From: a virus
Reading direction: 5' to 3' (one strand)
DNA length: 55,664 bases
Virus record (IMG/VR): IMGVR_UViG_3300048908_000262
Location: 1-55,664 of that record
Made by a program: the position numbers and the translations under genes. The notes under the pieces are model-generated. The model was given only the letters and a program-made list of their open reading frames with translations, was not told the origin of the DNA and searched no databases. This document shows positions 14,526 through 22,615 of this stretch, piece after piece. The number at the start of each line of letters is the position of its first letter. Position 1 is the stretch's first letter.

Positions 14526-14872
14526 AGATGTTCGCAATCCAGGCTATGTGCCCCGAGAAGCATCTGTGGGATGTGATGCGCCGCTTGGAGCAAGCGGGCT
14601 GCATCGGCATGCAATCCCGGCCGCTGCTCAATGGCCACGATGACAGCCCCAATGGCAAACACGAGCCGGGGACGACTATTCGCGATCTGGTGCTGAAGCT
14701 GTTTCGCGAAAGCAAAGGCTCAGTCACGTCAAAAGACGTGAAAATCGCTATGCGGGCAGCAGGCTTTGTCACGCAGCCGTACGGCGTGTTGTTTAATTTG
14801 AAGAAAGAAAAACTGATTAGGCGCGTCAGTGCTGGGACATATGCGCTTACAACAAGAGGCGAGGCAACCTGA
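14522..14872 (+). CDS. Winged-helix DNA-binding protein
   Basis: This 116-residue protein has a C-terminal winged helix at residues ~50-112: a TTIRDLVLKLFRES helix, SVTSKDVKIAMRAAGF as turn and recognition helix, then strands ending in GTYALTTRG. It may be a regulator or a replication-initiation accessory. It is coupled to the neighbours on both sides (ATGA at the start, base-sharing stop at 14872). Confidence 0.62.
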   Translation: MKMFAIQAMCPEKHLWDVMRRLEQAGCIGMQSRPLLNGHDDSPNGKHEPGTTIRDLVLKLFRESKGSVTSKDVKIAMRAAGFVTQPYGVLFNLKKEKLIRRVSAGTYALTTRGEAT

Positions 14873-15159
14873 TGGCAAGGACGATGAGTCAGTACTTAAG
14901 CTATTCGTTCAAAGACCATGATCCCGTCATCGACAAGATGCGTACGATCATCAGCGACGAGAACGTCAGCTACAAAGATGTTCATGTCAAAAGCGGCGTC
15001 AGCGCCAACACTTTGCGGCAATGGTTCTCCGGCAAGACCAAGCGGCCGCAGCACTGCACGATCATGGCGGTGACGCGCTCGCTTGGCTACGAGATGACCT
15101 TCACCAAGGACAGCAAGGTGCTGAACTTCAAACGGGTGGTTCGCCGCAAGGCAGCCTGA
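14872..15159 (+). CDS. HTH DNA-binding protein
   Basis: This 95-residue protein has a Cro-like helix-turn-helix at residues ~33-60 (VSYKDVHVKSGVSANTLRQW, followed by FSGKTKRPQ) and a basic C-terminus. It is a second candidate regulator for the operator families in the window. The ATG overlaps the stop of the winged-helix gene. Confidence 0.66.
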   Translation: MARTMSQYLSYSFKDHDPVIDKMRTIISDENVSYKDVHVKSGVSANTLRQWFSGKTKRPQHCTIMAVTRSLGYEMTFTKDSKVLNFKRVVRRKAA

Positions 15160-15179
15160 AACCCTGGAGGCTGAACCAC

Positions 15180-15659
15180 ATGACTGACCGACACAGCCCG
15201 ATCACGGCGGCGCTCGACGCGCACCAGAACCTGTTGGAAGAGCACGCCGTGCTGCGCAAGGAATTGCAGCATGCGCAAGAGCAATTGGCCAAGGCGCACG
15301 AGGAGATCACCCTGGCGGTCCACGAGACTGACCGGCTGCGCATCCAGGTTCACGACCTGACCGACCGGGCGATGAAGGCCGAGATCGAAGCCCGCAATGC
15401 GGCGCGGCTGGTCGGCCGCTGGCAGGAGAAGATCGACCGCTATGCCAGGATGCTGGTGGCGGACGCCCAGGAGATCGCCGCCACGGCCTCACCGGAGCCC
15501 CAGGATGAGCCAAAACCAAACGGGGGTGGGGTAGCCAGGGTCGATGCCGAAAAGCGGCTCAGCGAGCTTGGCAGAACCGGCAAGATCCACGAGGTCGACC
15601 GGGAAACCCGGTTGCGGCGGTTGTTCGAAAAAGCAGAGGAAGAAACCAGTGGCGTATAA
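15180..15659 (+). CDS. Coiled-coil protein
   Basis: This 159-residue protein is dominated by a long coiled coil (residues ~10-95, rich in Glu, Leu and Ala), followed by a Pro- and Gly-rich linker and a short charged helix. The ribosome site is TGGAGG before the ATG at 15180. It could be a scaffold or oligomerisation factor. It has no cysteines and no enzyme motif. Confidence 0.62.
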   Translation: MTDRHSPITAALDAHQNLLEEHAVLRKELQHAQEQLAKAHEEITLAVHETDRLRIQVHDLTDRAMKAEIEARNAARLVGRWQEKIDRYARMLVADAQEIAATASPEPQDEPKPNGGGVARVDAEKRLSELGRTGKIHEVDRETRLRRLFEKAEEETSGV

Positions 15660-15855
15660 GGCCGAAGTCATCGCCGACAACAGCGGTAAGTGGGTCAGCA
15701 ACCAGCTATCGTTCGCCACGGCAGAGGAAGCGGCGGCGTACGTGGACGACCTCGCGCGCCGCTGGACCCTGGTGCGGCAGACCCGGGTGGTGCTGGCCGA
15801 CGGCAGCCCCACCCACAAATGGGAGCACGGCGGCGTGAGCCCCGTACATGCCTGA
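15649..15855 (+). CDS. Hypothetical protein
   Basis: This 68-residue protein starts at GTG 15649, overlapping the previous gene by 11 bases, with an AGAGGAAG ribosome site. Its sequence (strands around AEVIADNSGKW and RVVLADG, a helix ATAEEAAAYVDDLA) looks like the small DUF-type folds of phages that carry an AAA-Y helix. It shares the A of its stop with the next ATG. Confidence 0.58.
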   Translation: MAYKAEVIADNSGKWVSNQLSFATAEEAAAYVDDLARRWTLVRQTRVVLADGSPTHKWEHGGVSPVHA

Positions 15856-16223
15856 TGACCAACGTGATTTCGGCAGTGGTGGGGGTGATCGCAGCGATGC
15901 TGATCCTGCTGTCGCTGCTTTACTTGTTCGGGTCGCCACCGCCACCCGTGTCGGTGTGGGTGACCAAAGGCGACAAGCTCGCCGTCGCCGCTCCGGCGAA
16001 GATCGAGCAGCGTTGGAGCGCGCCGCCGGAAGCGCCGGTGGTGCCGCTGACCGTCACCGCGCCGCCGGAACTGGAGCCGATGCCGGTGCAGGTAGCGGCA
16101 CCGGCTCGAGAATATACAGAAACCAAACGTAAATTTAGGCGTTCCTATGCCTACGACATCTGTCGAGGCAAGGGTCGCTACTACACCAATGGAGGCCGGT
16201 CGTGGCGCTGCCGGAGAAGCTGA
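15855..16223 (+). CDS. Single-span membrane protein with Pro-rich stalk
   Basis: This 122-residue protein has one N-terminal transmembrane helix (residues ~6-26), a Pro- and Val-rich stalk (residues ~30-85) and a small basic C-terminal part with two cysteines (CRGKGRYYTNGG, then WRC). The topology suggests a short cytoplasmic end and a periplasmic C-terminus. An Rz-like spanin is conceivable, but it is far from the endolysin and no spanin pattern is clear. Confidence 0.58.
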   Translation: MTNVISAVVGVIAAMLILLSLLYLFGSPPPPVSVWVTKGDKLAVAAPAKIEQRWSAPPEAPVVPLTVTAPPELEPMPVQVAAPAREYTETKRKFRRSYAYDICRGKGRYYTNGGRSWRCRRS

Positions 16224-16477
16224 TGACCGACTTGTCTGATCTCTGCCCGCATTGCGTGATCGGCGATCTAATCGAGGCCAACATCCCGCAAGGAACGTAC
16301 AAGGATGCTGTTCTGATACGGGCACTCCTTGAGTTGGCACTCGACATGATTAATTCGGCACCGCCGGAAGACCAGAAACGGCTTGGTAAGGAAGCTACAG
16401 GTCAGCTCATTGGTGCGCTGATTGAAATCGAGAAACACACCTATAAAACCGGCGATAAATCCAGAAGCGTACACTGA
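16202..16477 (+). CDS. Hypothetical helical protein
   Basis: This 91-residue protein consists mostly of helices with a CPHC pair near residue 15. The GTG at 16202 has a GGAGG six bases upstream and is preferred; an ATG at 16223 is also in frame and would overlap the upstream stop. The function is unknown. It ends just before the hairpin-rich stretch at 16500. Confidence 0.6.
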   Translation: MALPEKLMTDLSDLCPHCVIGDLIEANIPQGTYKDAVLIRALLELALDMINSAPPEDQKRLGKEATGQLIGALIEIEKHTYKTGDKSRSVH

Positions 16478-16499
16478 AAAACTTGTAAGCCTTTGTCAA

Positions 16500-16764
16500 C
16501 AATGCGACGATATCAACGAAAAGCCGCTACTGCGATCAACAGTAGCGGCCTCCGTCTTGGCAGGGACAACCCCTGTGTGGACTGCGCGTGGTTCGCCACC
16601 GAAAGACGACCTGCGGCCCTGTCAAATAGCACGTACCCGTTCAAGGTCGTCAGCACGCGCCGGTAGACCGCCGTCGAAGGTTATGAGTGGCGACGGTCCA
16701 ACACCCCTCGTGGTTCTAGACCAACCACGAGGGGCACCGCTTCCATAGAGAACAGGAGCTTAGC
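16500..16764. ncRNA. Hairpin-rich segment, candidate structured RNA or terminator cluster
   Basis: These ~265 bases hold no convincing gene but five inverted repeats in series. They are GCCGCTACTG/CAGTAGCGGC (16523-16532, 16540-16549), CAGGG/CCCTG (16561-16575), GTGG-TTCG-CCAC (16588-16599), GACGACCT/AGGTCGTC (16605-16612, 16644-16651) and CCCCTCGTGGTT/AACCACGAGGGG (16704-16715, 16723-16734). The first and last stems are perfect over 10 and 12 bp. No U-runs follow, so simple intrinsic termination is not the obvious explanation. Confidence 0.45.
16704..16734. terminator. 12-bp perfect hairpin
   Basis: CCCCTCGTGGTT (16704-16715) and AACCACGAGGGG (16723-16734) pair perfectly around the loop CTAGACC. 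It is the strongest stem of the 16500-16764 cluster and lies 20 bases before the next ribosome site. It may end transcription of the main left arm. Confidence 0.5.
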
Positions 16765-16941
16765 TTGCTTGCCAACCGTGATGAAGTGAAAAGCCTCGCC
16801 GACGACATCAACGTCGCCATCGGCAAAGGCCATCGTGGATATACCATACGCGGCCCGCAGATGTCGCTGGTCGTTAAGGCGCTGCAACAGATGCTCGACG
16901 GTGCAGAAAAACCAGTGGAACTGCGTGTGAACGCGGCGTGA
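16765..16941 (+). CDS. Hypothetical small protein (TTG start)
   Basis: This 58-residue protein starts at TTG 16765, with CAGGAG six bases upstream. The translation is coding-like (helix DEVKSLADDINVAIGKG, then GPQMSLVVKALQQML) and ends in a TGA shared with the next GTG start. It is short with a rare start, so support comes from the ribosome site, amino-acid composition and coupling. Confidence 0.5.
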   Translation: MLANRDEVKSLADDINVAIGKGHRGYTIRGPQMSLVVKALQQMLDGAEKPVELRVNAA

Positions 16942-17231
16942 ACCGGGATCGAATCAGGTACAAGGGAGCCTGCCCCGACGGTCGTCGGTGCTATGGTTTT
17001 TGTGCCGACGAAGGCTACTGCCCCGCTGAGATGGGACGGTTACGCGCGCAAGCGATTCTACACAAAGCGACGTGGCAACAGCAGCCACGCCGCATGCCAG
17101 CCGCTGAAAATCCCGCGTGTCGGAACCACACCGGCGATCCAGCTCACCACCAGAATCAAGACCAGCAGCGCCAGAATGACTTGGCACAGCTTCAAGACCC
17201 ACGGGTCGAGCGGGATACCCATCCACTTTAG
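16938..17231 (+). CDS. Cys-rich small protein running into the leftward block
   Basis: This 97-residue frame starts at a GTG in a GTGA overlap. The first ~40 residues look genuine, with five cysteines (ACPDGRRCYGFCADEGYC). The second half overlaps the opposite-strand membrane gene at 17058-17312 and looks less like protein. The convergent overlap is unusual; the true product may be real with a degenerate tail. Confidence 0.42.
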   Translation: MNRDRIRYKGACPDGRRCYGFCADEGYCPAEMGRLRAQAILHKATWQQQPRRMPAAENPACRNHTGDPAHHQNQDQQRQNDLAQLQDPRVERDTHPL

Positions 17232-17312
17232 AAACCACCAAATGATGGCGGCAACCAACAGCAGGACCGCGATATTCAGCAGCAGATAAAGAACGCTGAC
17301 GACGAGACCCAT
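17058..17312 (-). CDS. Two-span membrane protein, candidate holin
   Basis: This 84-residue protein has two long hydrophobic helices (residues ~4-27 and ~38-62) separated by a short turn and ending in a basic tail. GCAGGAGAAAG precedes the ATG at 17312. It lies in the same leftward unit as the amidase, with one gene between, so a holin role is plausible. Its fold also resembles small bacterial membrane proteins of unknown function, so the call rests on context. Confidence 0.55.
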   Translation of the reverse strand: MGLVVSVLYLLLNIAVLLLVAAIIWWFLKWMGIPLDPWVLKLCQVILALLVLILVVSWIAGVVPTRGIFSGWHAAWLLLPRRFV

Positions 17313-17326
17313 GGCGCTTTCTCCTG

Positions 17327-17929
17327 CTAGGTGAAGCTGAAGTACTCGACGCCGGTGGTGCCGCCTGCATCCTGGACCCGCACGAGGTGGGTGCCGGGGA
17401 CGGTGCCGGTGACGGTGCCACGCACCTGACCGTTGCTGACGAAAGCCGTCGTGATCGGTGCGCCGTCGAAGAGCACCACTGCTGCACTGGTGAAATTGGT
17501 GCCGTTGACCGAGAACGTTATCGCGCCGACCGGCGCGCTGCTGGGAGCCACGCCGGTGATCGTCGGCACCTCGACATAGGTGAAGGTCTTGGTGCCGCTG
17601 GATGCGCCGTCGGTGACGACCGTGACGGTGTGCGCGCCCGCCGCCAGTGCCGGAGCGCGTGCCTGCAGCATCCTGTCGCTCATGAACATCGACGGCACCA
17701 CGGTGCCGTCGATCTCGACCACCGAGTTCGAGGTGAAGTTGGCCCCGCTGACGTAGAGCGTCACCGGCGCGGTGGTGAGTTGCGCCGCCGTCGGCGAGAT
17801 CGCGCTCAGCACTGGCGGGGGCGGCGTCGGGTTGGTGCCGCCGGTCGGCGGCGAATAGGCAGGCGGCGGCAGCGGCAACGGCAGTTGGACGGGGGCAGCG
17901 CAAGGGCCGATGCAGTGGGTTTCGATCAT
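17327..17929 (-). CDS. IPT/TIG-domain (Ig-like) phage structural protein
   Basis: This 200-residue protein has a Pro-rich N-terminal linker (residues ~12-40) and two consecutive IPT/TIG domains (residues ~40-120 and ~122-200), each with the typical SPTAA or SSAPVGAITFSVNGTNF pattern. Such Ig-like domains decorate virions and bind carbohydrate weakly. It overlaps the amidase stop by 4 bases. It is probably a virion-surface or fibre-associated protein. Confidence 0.72.
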   Translation of the reverse strand: MIETHCIGPCAAPVQLPLPLPPPAYSPPTGGTNPTPPPPVLSAISPTAAQLTTAPVTLYVSGANFTSNSVVEIDGTVVPSMFMSDRMLQARAPALAAGAHTVTVVTDGASSGTKTFTYVEVPTITGVAPSSAPVGAITFSVNGTNFTSAAVVLFDGAPITTAFVSNGQVRGTVTGTVPGTHLVRVQDAGGTTGVEYFSFT

Positions 17930-18609
17930 CTTACGAACTCCGTTGTCAGTTCATGTTCGGGACTGTGGACGATCTCGCCGTTGATGGTGACCATGACATT
18001 GCCGGAAATCTCGATGTCCATGCGCCCCAAGCGTGGCGGCGAGACCGGCGGCCGCTCTGGCCGCACTGGCATATCGATCTGCTCGATGGGGCCGCCGATC
18101 ACGTCGGCGATGGCGCAGCAGATGGCGTCGAACCTGTTGTCGTATTCGCGGCAGTCAACTTCGCTATCGACGAAGCAGACCTCCAGCAGCACGCTGGGCA
18201 TCTCGGTGGAGTTCAAAAACTTCAAATCGGTGCGCTGCTTGGCTCCGCGATTCACCAGATTTCCCGCTACCGCCATGGCGTTGGACAAGGCATCGGCCAG
18301 ATCGAATTCCGAATAATATAGCACCTCGACGCCACGCGGCTGGTCGGTTTGCTCATAGCAATTGAAGTGGACCGAGACATCCAGCTCGCGCTGCTGCGCG
18401 TTGTGAAACGAGACGATCTCGTCCAGGTTCTGGCTTTGCGATTGCGAGGTGTTGTCGTGAAACGGAAACACCTGTACGCCGCGCGAGACCAGCTCTCCCG
18501 CCACGCGCTCGACCACCCGTCGGGCTTGGTCCACCTCGTCGATGATGCCCGCAGCGCCGCGCACGTAGAACCCGTGACCGCTGCTGATGGCGACTGATTT
18601 GTAGGCCAT
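17926..18609 (-). CDS. N-acetylmuramoyl-L-alanine amidase (endolysin)
   Basis: This 227-residue protein belongs to the Amidase_3 family and cuts the amide bond between muramic acid and the peptide stem. The zinc ligands are visible: SSGHG (His12), DEVDQ (Glu25) and SVHFN (His81), with the catalytic Glu in LLEVCFVDS. A C-terminal extension after residue ~190 may bind the wall. The ATG at 18609 has AAGGA upstream; a longer start is less likely. No signal peptide is present, so release needs a holin. Confidence 0.85.
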   Translation of the reverse strand: MAYKSVAISSGHGFYVRGAAGIIDEVDQARRVVERVAGELVSRGVQVFPFHDNTSQSQSQNLDEIVSFHNAQQRELDVSVHFNCYEQTDQPRGVEVLYYSEFDLADALSNAMAVAGNLVNRGAKQRTDLKFLNSTEMPSVLLEVCFVDSEVDCREYDNRFDAICCAIADVIGGPIEQIDMPVRPERPPVSPPRLGRMDIEISGNVMVTINGEIVHSPEHELTTEFVR

Positions 18610-18611
18610 GG

Positions 18612-18830
18612 CTATTCCTTCCCCCTGATCAGCCGACGCACGTCGTCGCAAGTCTCGATGGTGGTGACGAATTTGCCGTCGGCGAGATTGATCAAACAGG
18701 TTGCGTCGTGATGGACGTTTCGGTTCTGCCCTTGCCGCGCCGTCATGCTGGTGATCTGTGGCACGTTGAGCACGATCTCGCGCTTATCGACGCTGTGCAC
18801 GATGATCCACTGCGCGAACAGCTCGATCAT
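18612..18830 (-). CDS. Hypothetical protein
   Basis: This 72-residue soluble alpha/beta protein lies immediately before the amidase in the late operon and overlaps the upstream small gene by 4 bases. It has no known domain. Its position suggests a lysis or tail-fibre accessory role, which the sequence does not confirm. Confidence 0.58.
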   Translation of the reverse strand: MIELFAQWIIVHSVDKREIVLNVPQITSMTARQGQNRNVHHDATCLINLADGKFVTTIETCDDVRRLIRGKE

Positions 18831-19015
18831 GTCGCTGGCTTGGTGACCACCGGCGTGATGCTGGGGCCGGTGCGCATCATCGTTGTCAGCGGCGATGGCG
18901 GCAGCGGCTTGTTGTCGTGCTGATCGACCACCGCCGCCGTCTGTGCTTTGAAATTGTTGAACTCAGCCTGCAGCGCGTCGAGATCGGCGCGCAGCGTTTC
19001 GACCGTGTCAGCCAT
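18827..19015 (-). CDS. Small coiled-coil protein
   Basis: This 62-residue protein has an N-terminal coiled coil (residues ~4-35; VETLRADLDALQAEFNNFKA) and a Pro-rich tail. AGGAG lies before the ATG. It might trimerise with the fibre proteins encoded next to it, as small phage fibre accessories do. Confidence 0.58.
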   Translation of the reverse strand: MADTVETLRADLDALQAEFNNFKAQTAAVVDQHDNKPLPPSPLTTMMRTGPSITPVVTKPAT

Positions 19016-19025
19016 TGACTAGCTC

Positions 19026-20381
19026 CTATGGGATGAACAGCCCGCCGTTGCTCTGAGAGCCCGCCACCGTGCCCGGACACGGGTTGCCGTGCATGGTGAT
19101 GATCGAGTTTTCGGTGACCATGTATTGCGGCCCGGTGACGTTGTTCGACCTGAGCACCGCCGTGGTGTCCCATTTGATCTCGCTGAGACCGCCCGCTGCC
19201 ATCGATGAGCCGACGGAAGTAATCGGGCAATCGATGAAGTCGAAGTAAACGGGACCGGGGAAGCCGCCACCGGCCCACAGCCCGCCGTAATTGGTGATGA
19301 GCAGCGCCGAGATCGGCAGGCCACGGCCATAGAACGTGGTGTCGCTGCTGCAACCGGCAGAGCCGCCGCCGATATTGAGGAAGGCGCTGCTGGGATTGGC
19401 TTGCCGAGTATCAAAGATGCAGTGATCAAACAACGTGCGGCCGCCGCCACCGCCAACCCAGGCAGCGTAGGCGGAATAAGGCGGCGGCGCATCGCGGTTC
19501 AACGTCACCCCGCTGACTCGCATTTCCGAGATGTAGGTGGCAGCGAGCGAGGCCCAGTTATTATTGCCGATATCGCGGCCGGTCAGGATATACTGCGAGG
19601 GGGCGTTGATATCGCCGGTCAGCGACACGTTGCCGCCGAATGGCCCCATCGCGCCGCCGCGATAGGTGCCGGGAATGCCGAGCCGAAAGTTCATGGTGAA
19701 CAGCGGCGTCGAAGCGTAGCGGCCACCGGCCTTGGCCCAGGCTCCATCGATGGTGGCGAAGGCTTTGTCGGGCGTGTTGGCGCTGCCGTCGCCGGTGCTG
19801 TCATTGCCGTCGGTTCTGATCCAAAGATCGACCGACCCGGCGATGATCGGCACCTGCGATTGCGCCAGCCCGCACAGATACCAAGCCCCGGCGAAGTAAG
19901 CGATGATGAACGGCTTGCCGCCGACGATGTCGCCGTATAGCAGCGGCTGGCCGTCATTACGCAGGATCGGCCGCACGCCCAGGCCATCGACGTTGAGCGT
20001 GGGGTAGTTGCCGCACGTCATCAGCGAGATCGCCGTCAACGTCATGAAGTCGTTGTAGCCGGTGGCGGTCGGGTCGAGCGAGGTGGTGAAATTCACCGGG
20101 CCGCTGCCGAACCCTGCCGCGCGCGGCAATCCACGCTGAATCAGATAGCGGGCCGCGTGCTCGACCTGATCGAGCCGCGAGCAGTCGTAGGTCATCGCGG
20201 CCTTGTTGATCAGGTTGATCAGTTCGGCCTCGACGGCATTGGCTGCCGCAGGATCGAATCGCGGAGTGCAGCGCGAGGTGCTGTACCACAGCCCGTTGCA
20301 GTTTGGGCTGATGATCGGGGTGCAGAGCGAATTCCTGGCGTCGGTGCAAGGGACGCCGCTGTCAGGCATGATGCCGGTCAT
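19026..20381 (-). CDS. Tail fibre/tailspike-like protein
   Basis: This 451-residue protein has an N-terminal part rich in Cys and helices (residues ~1-75) and a long Gly-, Asn- and Thr-rich beta region (residues ~180-450) that looks like a right-handed beta-helix of tailspikes, with runs such as VSLTGDINAPSQYIL. It probably binds host surface glycans. No lyase catalytic residues can be assigned. Its N-terminus shares the RFDPAAANAVEAELI-type helix with the upstream fibre, suggesting a common attachment module. Confidence 0.65.
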   Translation of the reverse strand: MTGIMPDSGVPCTDARNSLCTPIISPNCNGLWYSTSRCTPRFDPAAANAVEAELINLINKAAMTYDCSRLDQVEHAARYLIQRGLPRAAGFGSGPVNFTTSLDPTATGYNDFMTLTAISLMTCGNYPTLNVDGLGVRPILRNDGQPLLYGDIVGGKPFIIAYFAGAWYLCGLAQSQVPIIAGSVDLWIRTDGNDSTGDGSANTPDKAFATIDGAWAKAGGRYASTPLFTMNFRLGIPGTYRGGAMGPFGGNVSLTGDINAPSQYILTGRDIGNNNWASLAATYISEMRVSGVTLNRDAPPPYSAYAAWVGGGGGRTLFDHCIFDTRQANPSSAFLNIGGGSAGCSSDTTFYGRGLPISALLITNYGGLWAGGGFPGPVYFDFIDCPITSVGSSMAAGGLSEIKWDTTAVLRSNNVTGPQYMVTENSIITMHGNPCPGTVAGSQSNGGLFIP

Positions 20382-20386
20382 CGAGG

Positions 20387-22615
20387 TTACTCCTTCAGCA
20401 ATGCGGCGACTTGCGCTTCAAGATCGCGGATACGTTGTTCCTGTCGGCTGTAGTTGCCGACAAATGCAGCAGCCAACAGTTCGACCGACAGCCACAGCCG
20501 GTTGTGGATCTCGCCCAGGCTTTGCCCGTTCTGTTTCCACTCGGCTTCGTTCGGCATTCCCGGCAGCGCCCGATCCTGCATCAGCCTGTCGATGTAGCTC
20601 GCCGGGTCGTCGGGTTGGTACCCGGCATCGAGCATGTCCTTAAACCGATGCACCAGATCGCTGCGGCCGGTCGAGCTGCGCTGGTCCCACTTCTCGACAT
20701 CGAGCTTGCCGTCAATCAGTTGCTCGACGCCGAAGCAGGTCAACTGCACGCTGTCGTCAAACACGGCCTGGGCGTTGATGACGCCGGGAGCACTGGCACC
20801 GGGCGTGGGATTGCCCCAGGTCAGCGTGCCGTTGGGGCTGATAACCCCGGCCAGATTGTTACCGGCGACCAAGCCGACAGCGACGTTGGTCGAACCGATA
20901 TTAACGGTGCCGGAACCGGCGAGCTGAGTGAAATTGTTGCTGCCTGCGCAGATAAACCCCATTGCCGTGTCGGCACCCATGACGCAGACGGCAGCGGCGT
21001 CATACTGGCCTTTATTCATGTTGGTCGCGAGCATGCCGCCGAAGCCGGTGGCGTTGGTCTTGACACAGAGTGCCGCATCGCCGCCACCGGCACCGCTGAT
21101 GGCGCGGGTGGCGAAATCGATCACCGCAACCTGGGTGCAATGGAAACTACCGTTGACATCCAGAGAATAAACTGGGTTCTGCAGGTTGTTGATACCGATA
21201 GCGCCGTTAGGAGCGATGATGAATGGGGCTGAGCCCGACTGCGTATCGACAATGTAAAAATTCTGAGCATTGCCGCCGCCGAGAGAACGGCCGATCTGGT
21301 ATTTAACGGTGCCGTTCGCATCGAGCAGTTGCAGTTGCGACGAGGTCGGGTGCTGGATCTGAATGGTGTCGCGAGCGCGAATGTCGCCATTCACGTCCAA
21401 CTGCACCACCGGGTTGCTGGTGTCGATGCCGATAAAACCGGCGTTGTTGATGAAAACAGGTGTGTTACCGGCAACGGCATTGTAGATGTAGAAATCGTTG
21501 GAGTTGGTACCGGACAACGACCGGCCGATCTGAAACCCGGTATTATTGACACCACCGCTGGCATTGAATTGAATTTGCGCCGCACCGCCGGAGATCATCA
21601 CGCCATTGGCGTTGATGTGCAGATCGCCGGTCATGGTGTCGCCGGTCCTGTTCACATAGGCACCGCCGGAGCCGCCGGTCGAGACATTGTCCACGTATTG
21701 CTTGGTCGCCACTTCCAGCGGCGCTGCCGGGTCGCGCGCCACCGACATGGTTTCCGACAGCGTCACATGCGCATCGGTGCGCCTGATCTGCAGCGCCCCG
21801 CTTTTGACTGCACCGTTGTCGGAACAGTTGTAGATGGCGAAATTGGACCCGGCATCGCCGCCGGTTTCCGCCGTGCCTTCACCGAGCTGCATCGCCCAGC
21901 GGTGCCCGGTGCTGAGATTGCCGCCCCAGATCGTGACCGCTTGGCCGGGGCTGTTGGTTCGCAGGTCCAGCGTCACCGGCCCGTAGTAGTTGCCGTCGAT
22001 GTTGACCACCTGCCCGTAAAAATTGGCGCTGCCGGTGGCGCGGTCAAATTCAAGCGCACTGCCGAGCAGCGAGCCGTCATCGGCAAAACGGTTAATCTCG
22101 AAATTCGAGCCAGTATTACCGCCCTGTTCTGCGGTGCCATCGCCAAGCACGACCGACCAGCGATAGTTTCCATAAGTACCCTGGTTGCCGACAATCGCCG
22201 CGCCGCCGCTGCTGACCGTCCTGACCAATTGCAACGTCGGGCCGTTCTTCTGAATGGTCAGATCGCCGGTCATGGTGTCGCCAGCGCGATCCACCTTGTT
22301 GCCGATCTGATTGATCTGGGTGCTGTTCACCCACGAATTGAACGAGGTGCAGAGATTGTGCGGAGTGCCGCAATCCCAGGCCCCATCGGCATCCCAGCAC
22401 TCAGCCAGCGACAGCATCTCCGAGACGATGGCGTTGGCCTGCCGGGGCTCCCACCGCGCCGTGCAGTCGCTGGGCAGCGCCGTGAACTGACAGGTCGAGA
22501 TGTAACCCGCCGCCGGTGCGTAGGCGTTCTCGACCCCCTGCGGGTACAGCGGGTTGCCGCTGGCGTCACGAATGAAGACGCCGCCAGCCATGGTTTCGGG
22601 GAAGATGCTAGGCAT
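20387..22615 (-). CDS. Large tail fibre protein
   Basis: This 742-residue protein has an N-terminal attachment part (residues ~1-90) followed by beta-rich repeats, each opened by the tail-fibre motif GDTMTGDL (at ~112 and ~325). Repeated modules contain IGRSL...NDFYI. The C-terminal ~120 residues are helical and end in a coiled coil (SRQEQRIRDLEAQVAALL), probably a trimerisation or chaperone part; the classic S74 residues are not evident here. It is likely a receptor-binding fibre attached to the gp48-like protein. Confidence 0.72.
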   Translation of the reverse strand: MPSIFPETMAGGVFIRDASGNPLYPQGVENAYAPAAGYISTCQFTALPSDCTARWEPRQANAIVSEMLSLAECWDADGAWDCGTPHNLCTSFNSWVNSTQINQIGNKVDRAGDTMTGDLTIQKNGPTLQLVRTVSSGGAAIVGNQGTYGNYRWSVVLGDGTAEQGGNTGSNFEINRFADDGSLLGSALEFDRATGSANFYGQVVNIDGNYYGPVTLDLRTNSPGQAVTIWGGNLSTGHRWAMQLGEGTAETGGDAGSNFAIYNCSDNGAVKSGALQIRRTDAHVTLSETMSVARDPAAPLEVATKQYVDNVSTGGSGGAYVNRTGDTMTGDLHINANGVMISGGAAQIQFNASGGVNNTGFQIGRSLSGTNSNDFYIYNAVAGNTPVFINNAGFIGIDTSNPVVQLDVNGDIRARDTIQIQHPTSSQLQLLDANGTVKYQIGRSLGGGNAQNFYIVDTQSGSAPFIIAPNGAIGINNLQNPVYSLDVNGSFHCTQVAVIDFATRAISGAGGGDAALCVKTNATGFGGMLATNMNKGQYDAAAVCVMGADTAMGFICAGSNNFTQLAGSGTVNIGSTNVAVGLVAGNNLAGVISPNGTLTWGNPTPGASAPGVINAQAVFDDSVQLTCFGVEQLIDGKLDVEKWDQRSSTGRSDLVHRFKDMLDAGYQPDDPASYIDRLMQDRALPGMPNEAEWKQNGQSLGEIHNRLWLSVELLAAAFVGNYSRQEQRIRDLEAQVAALLKE

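Noticed and set aside
15489-16340. Leftward 283-codon frame across several small rightward genes
   Set aside because: It crosses genes that are coupled by overlaps and have good ribosome sites; the translation is low-complexity Arg/Ser/Thr.
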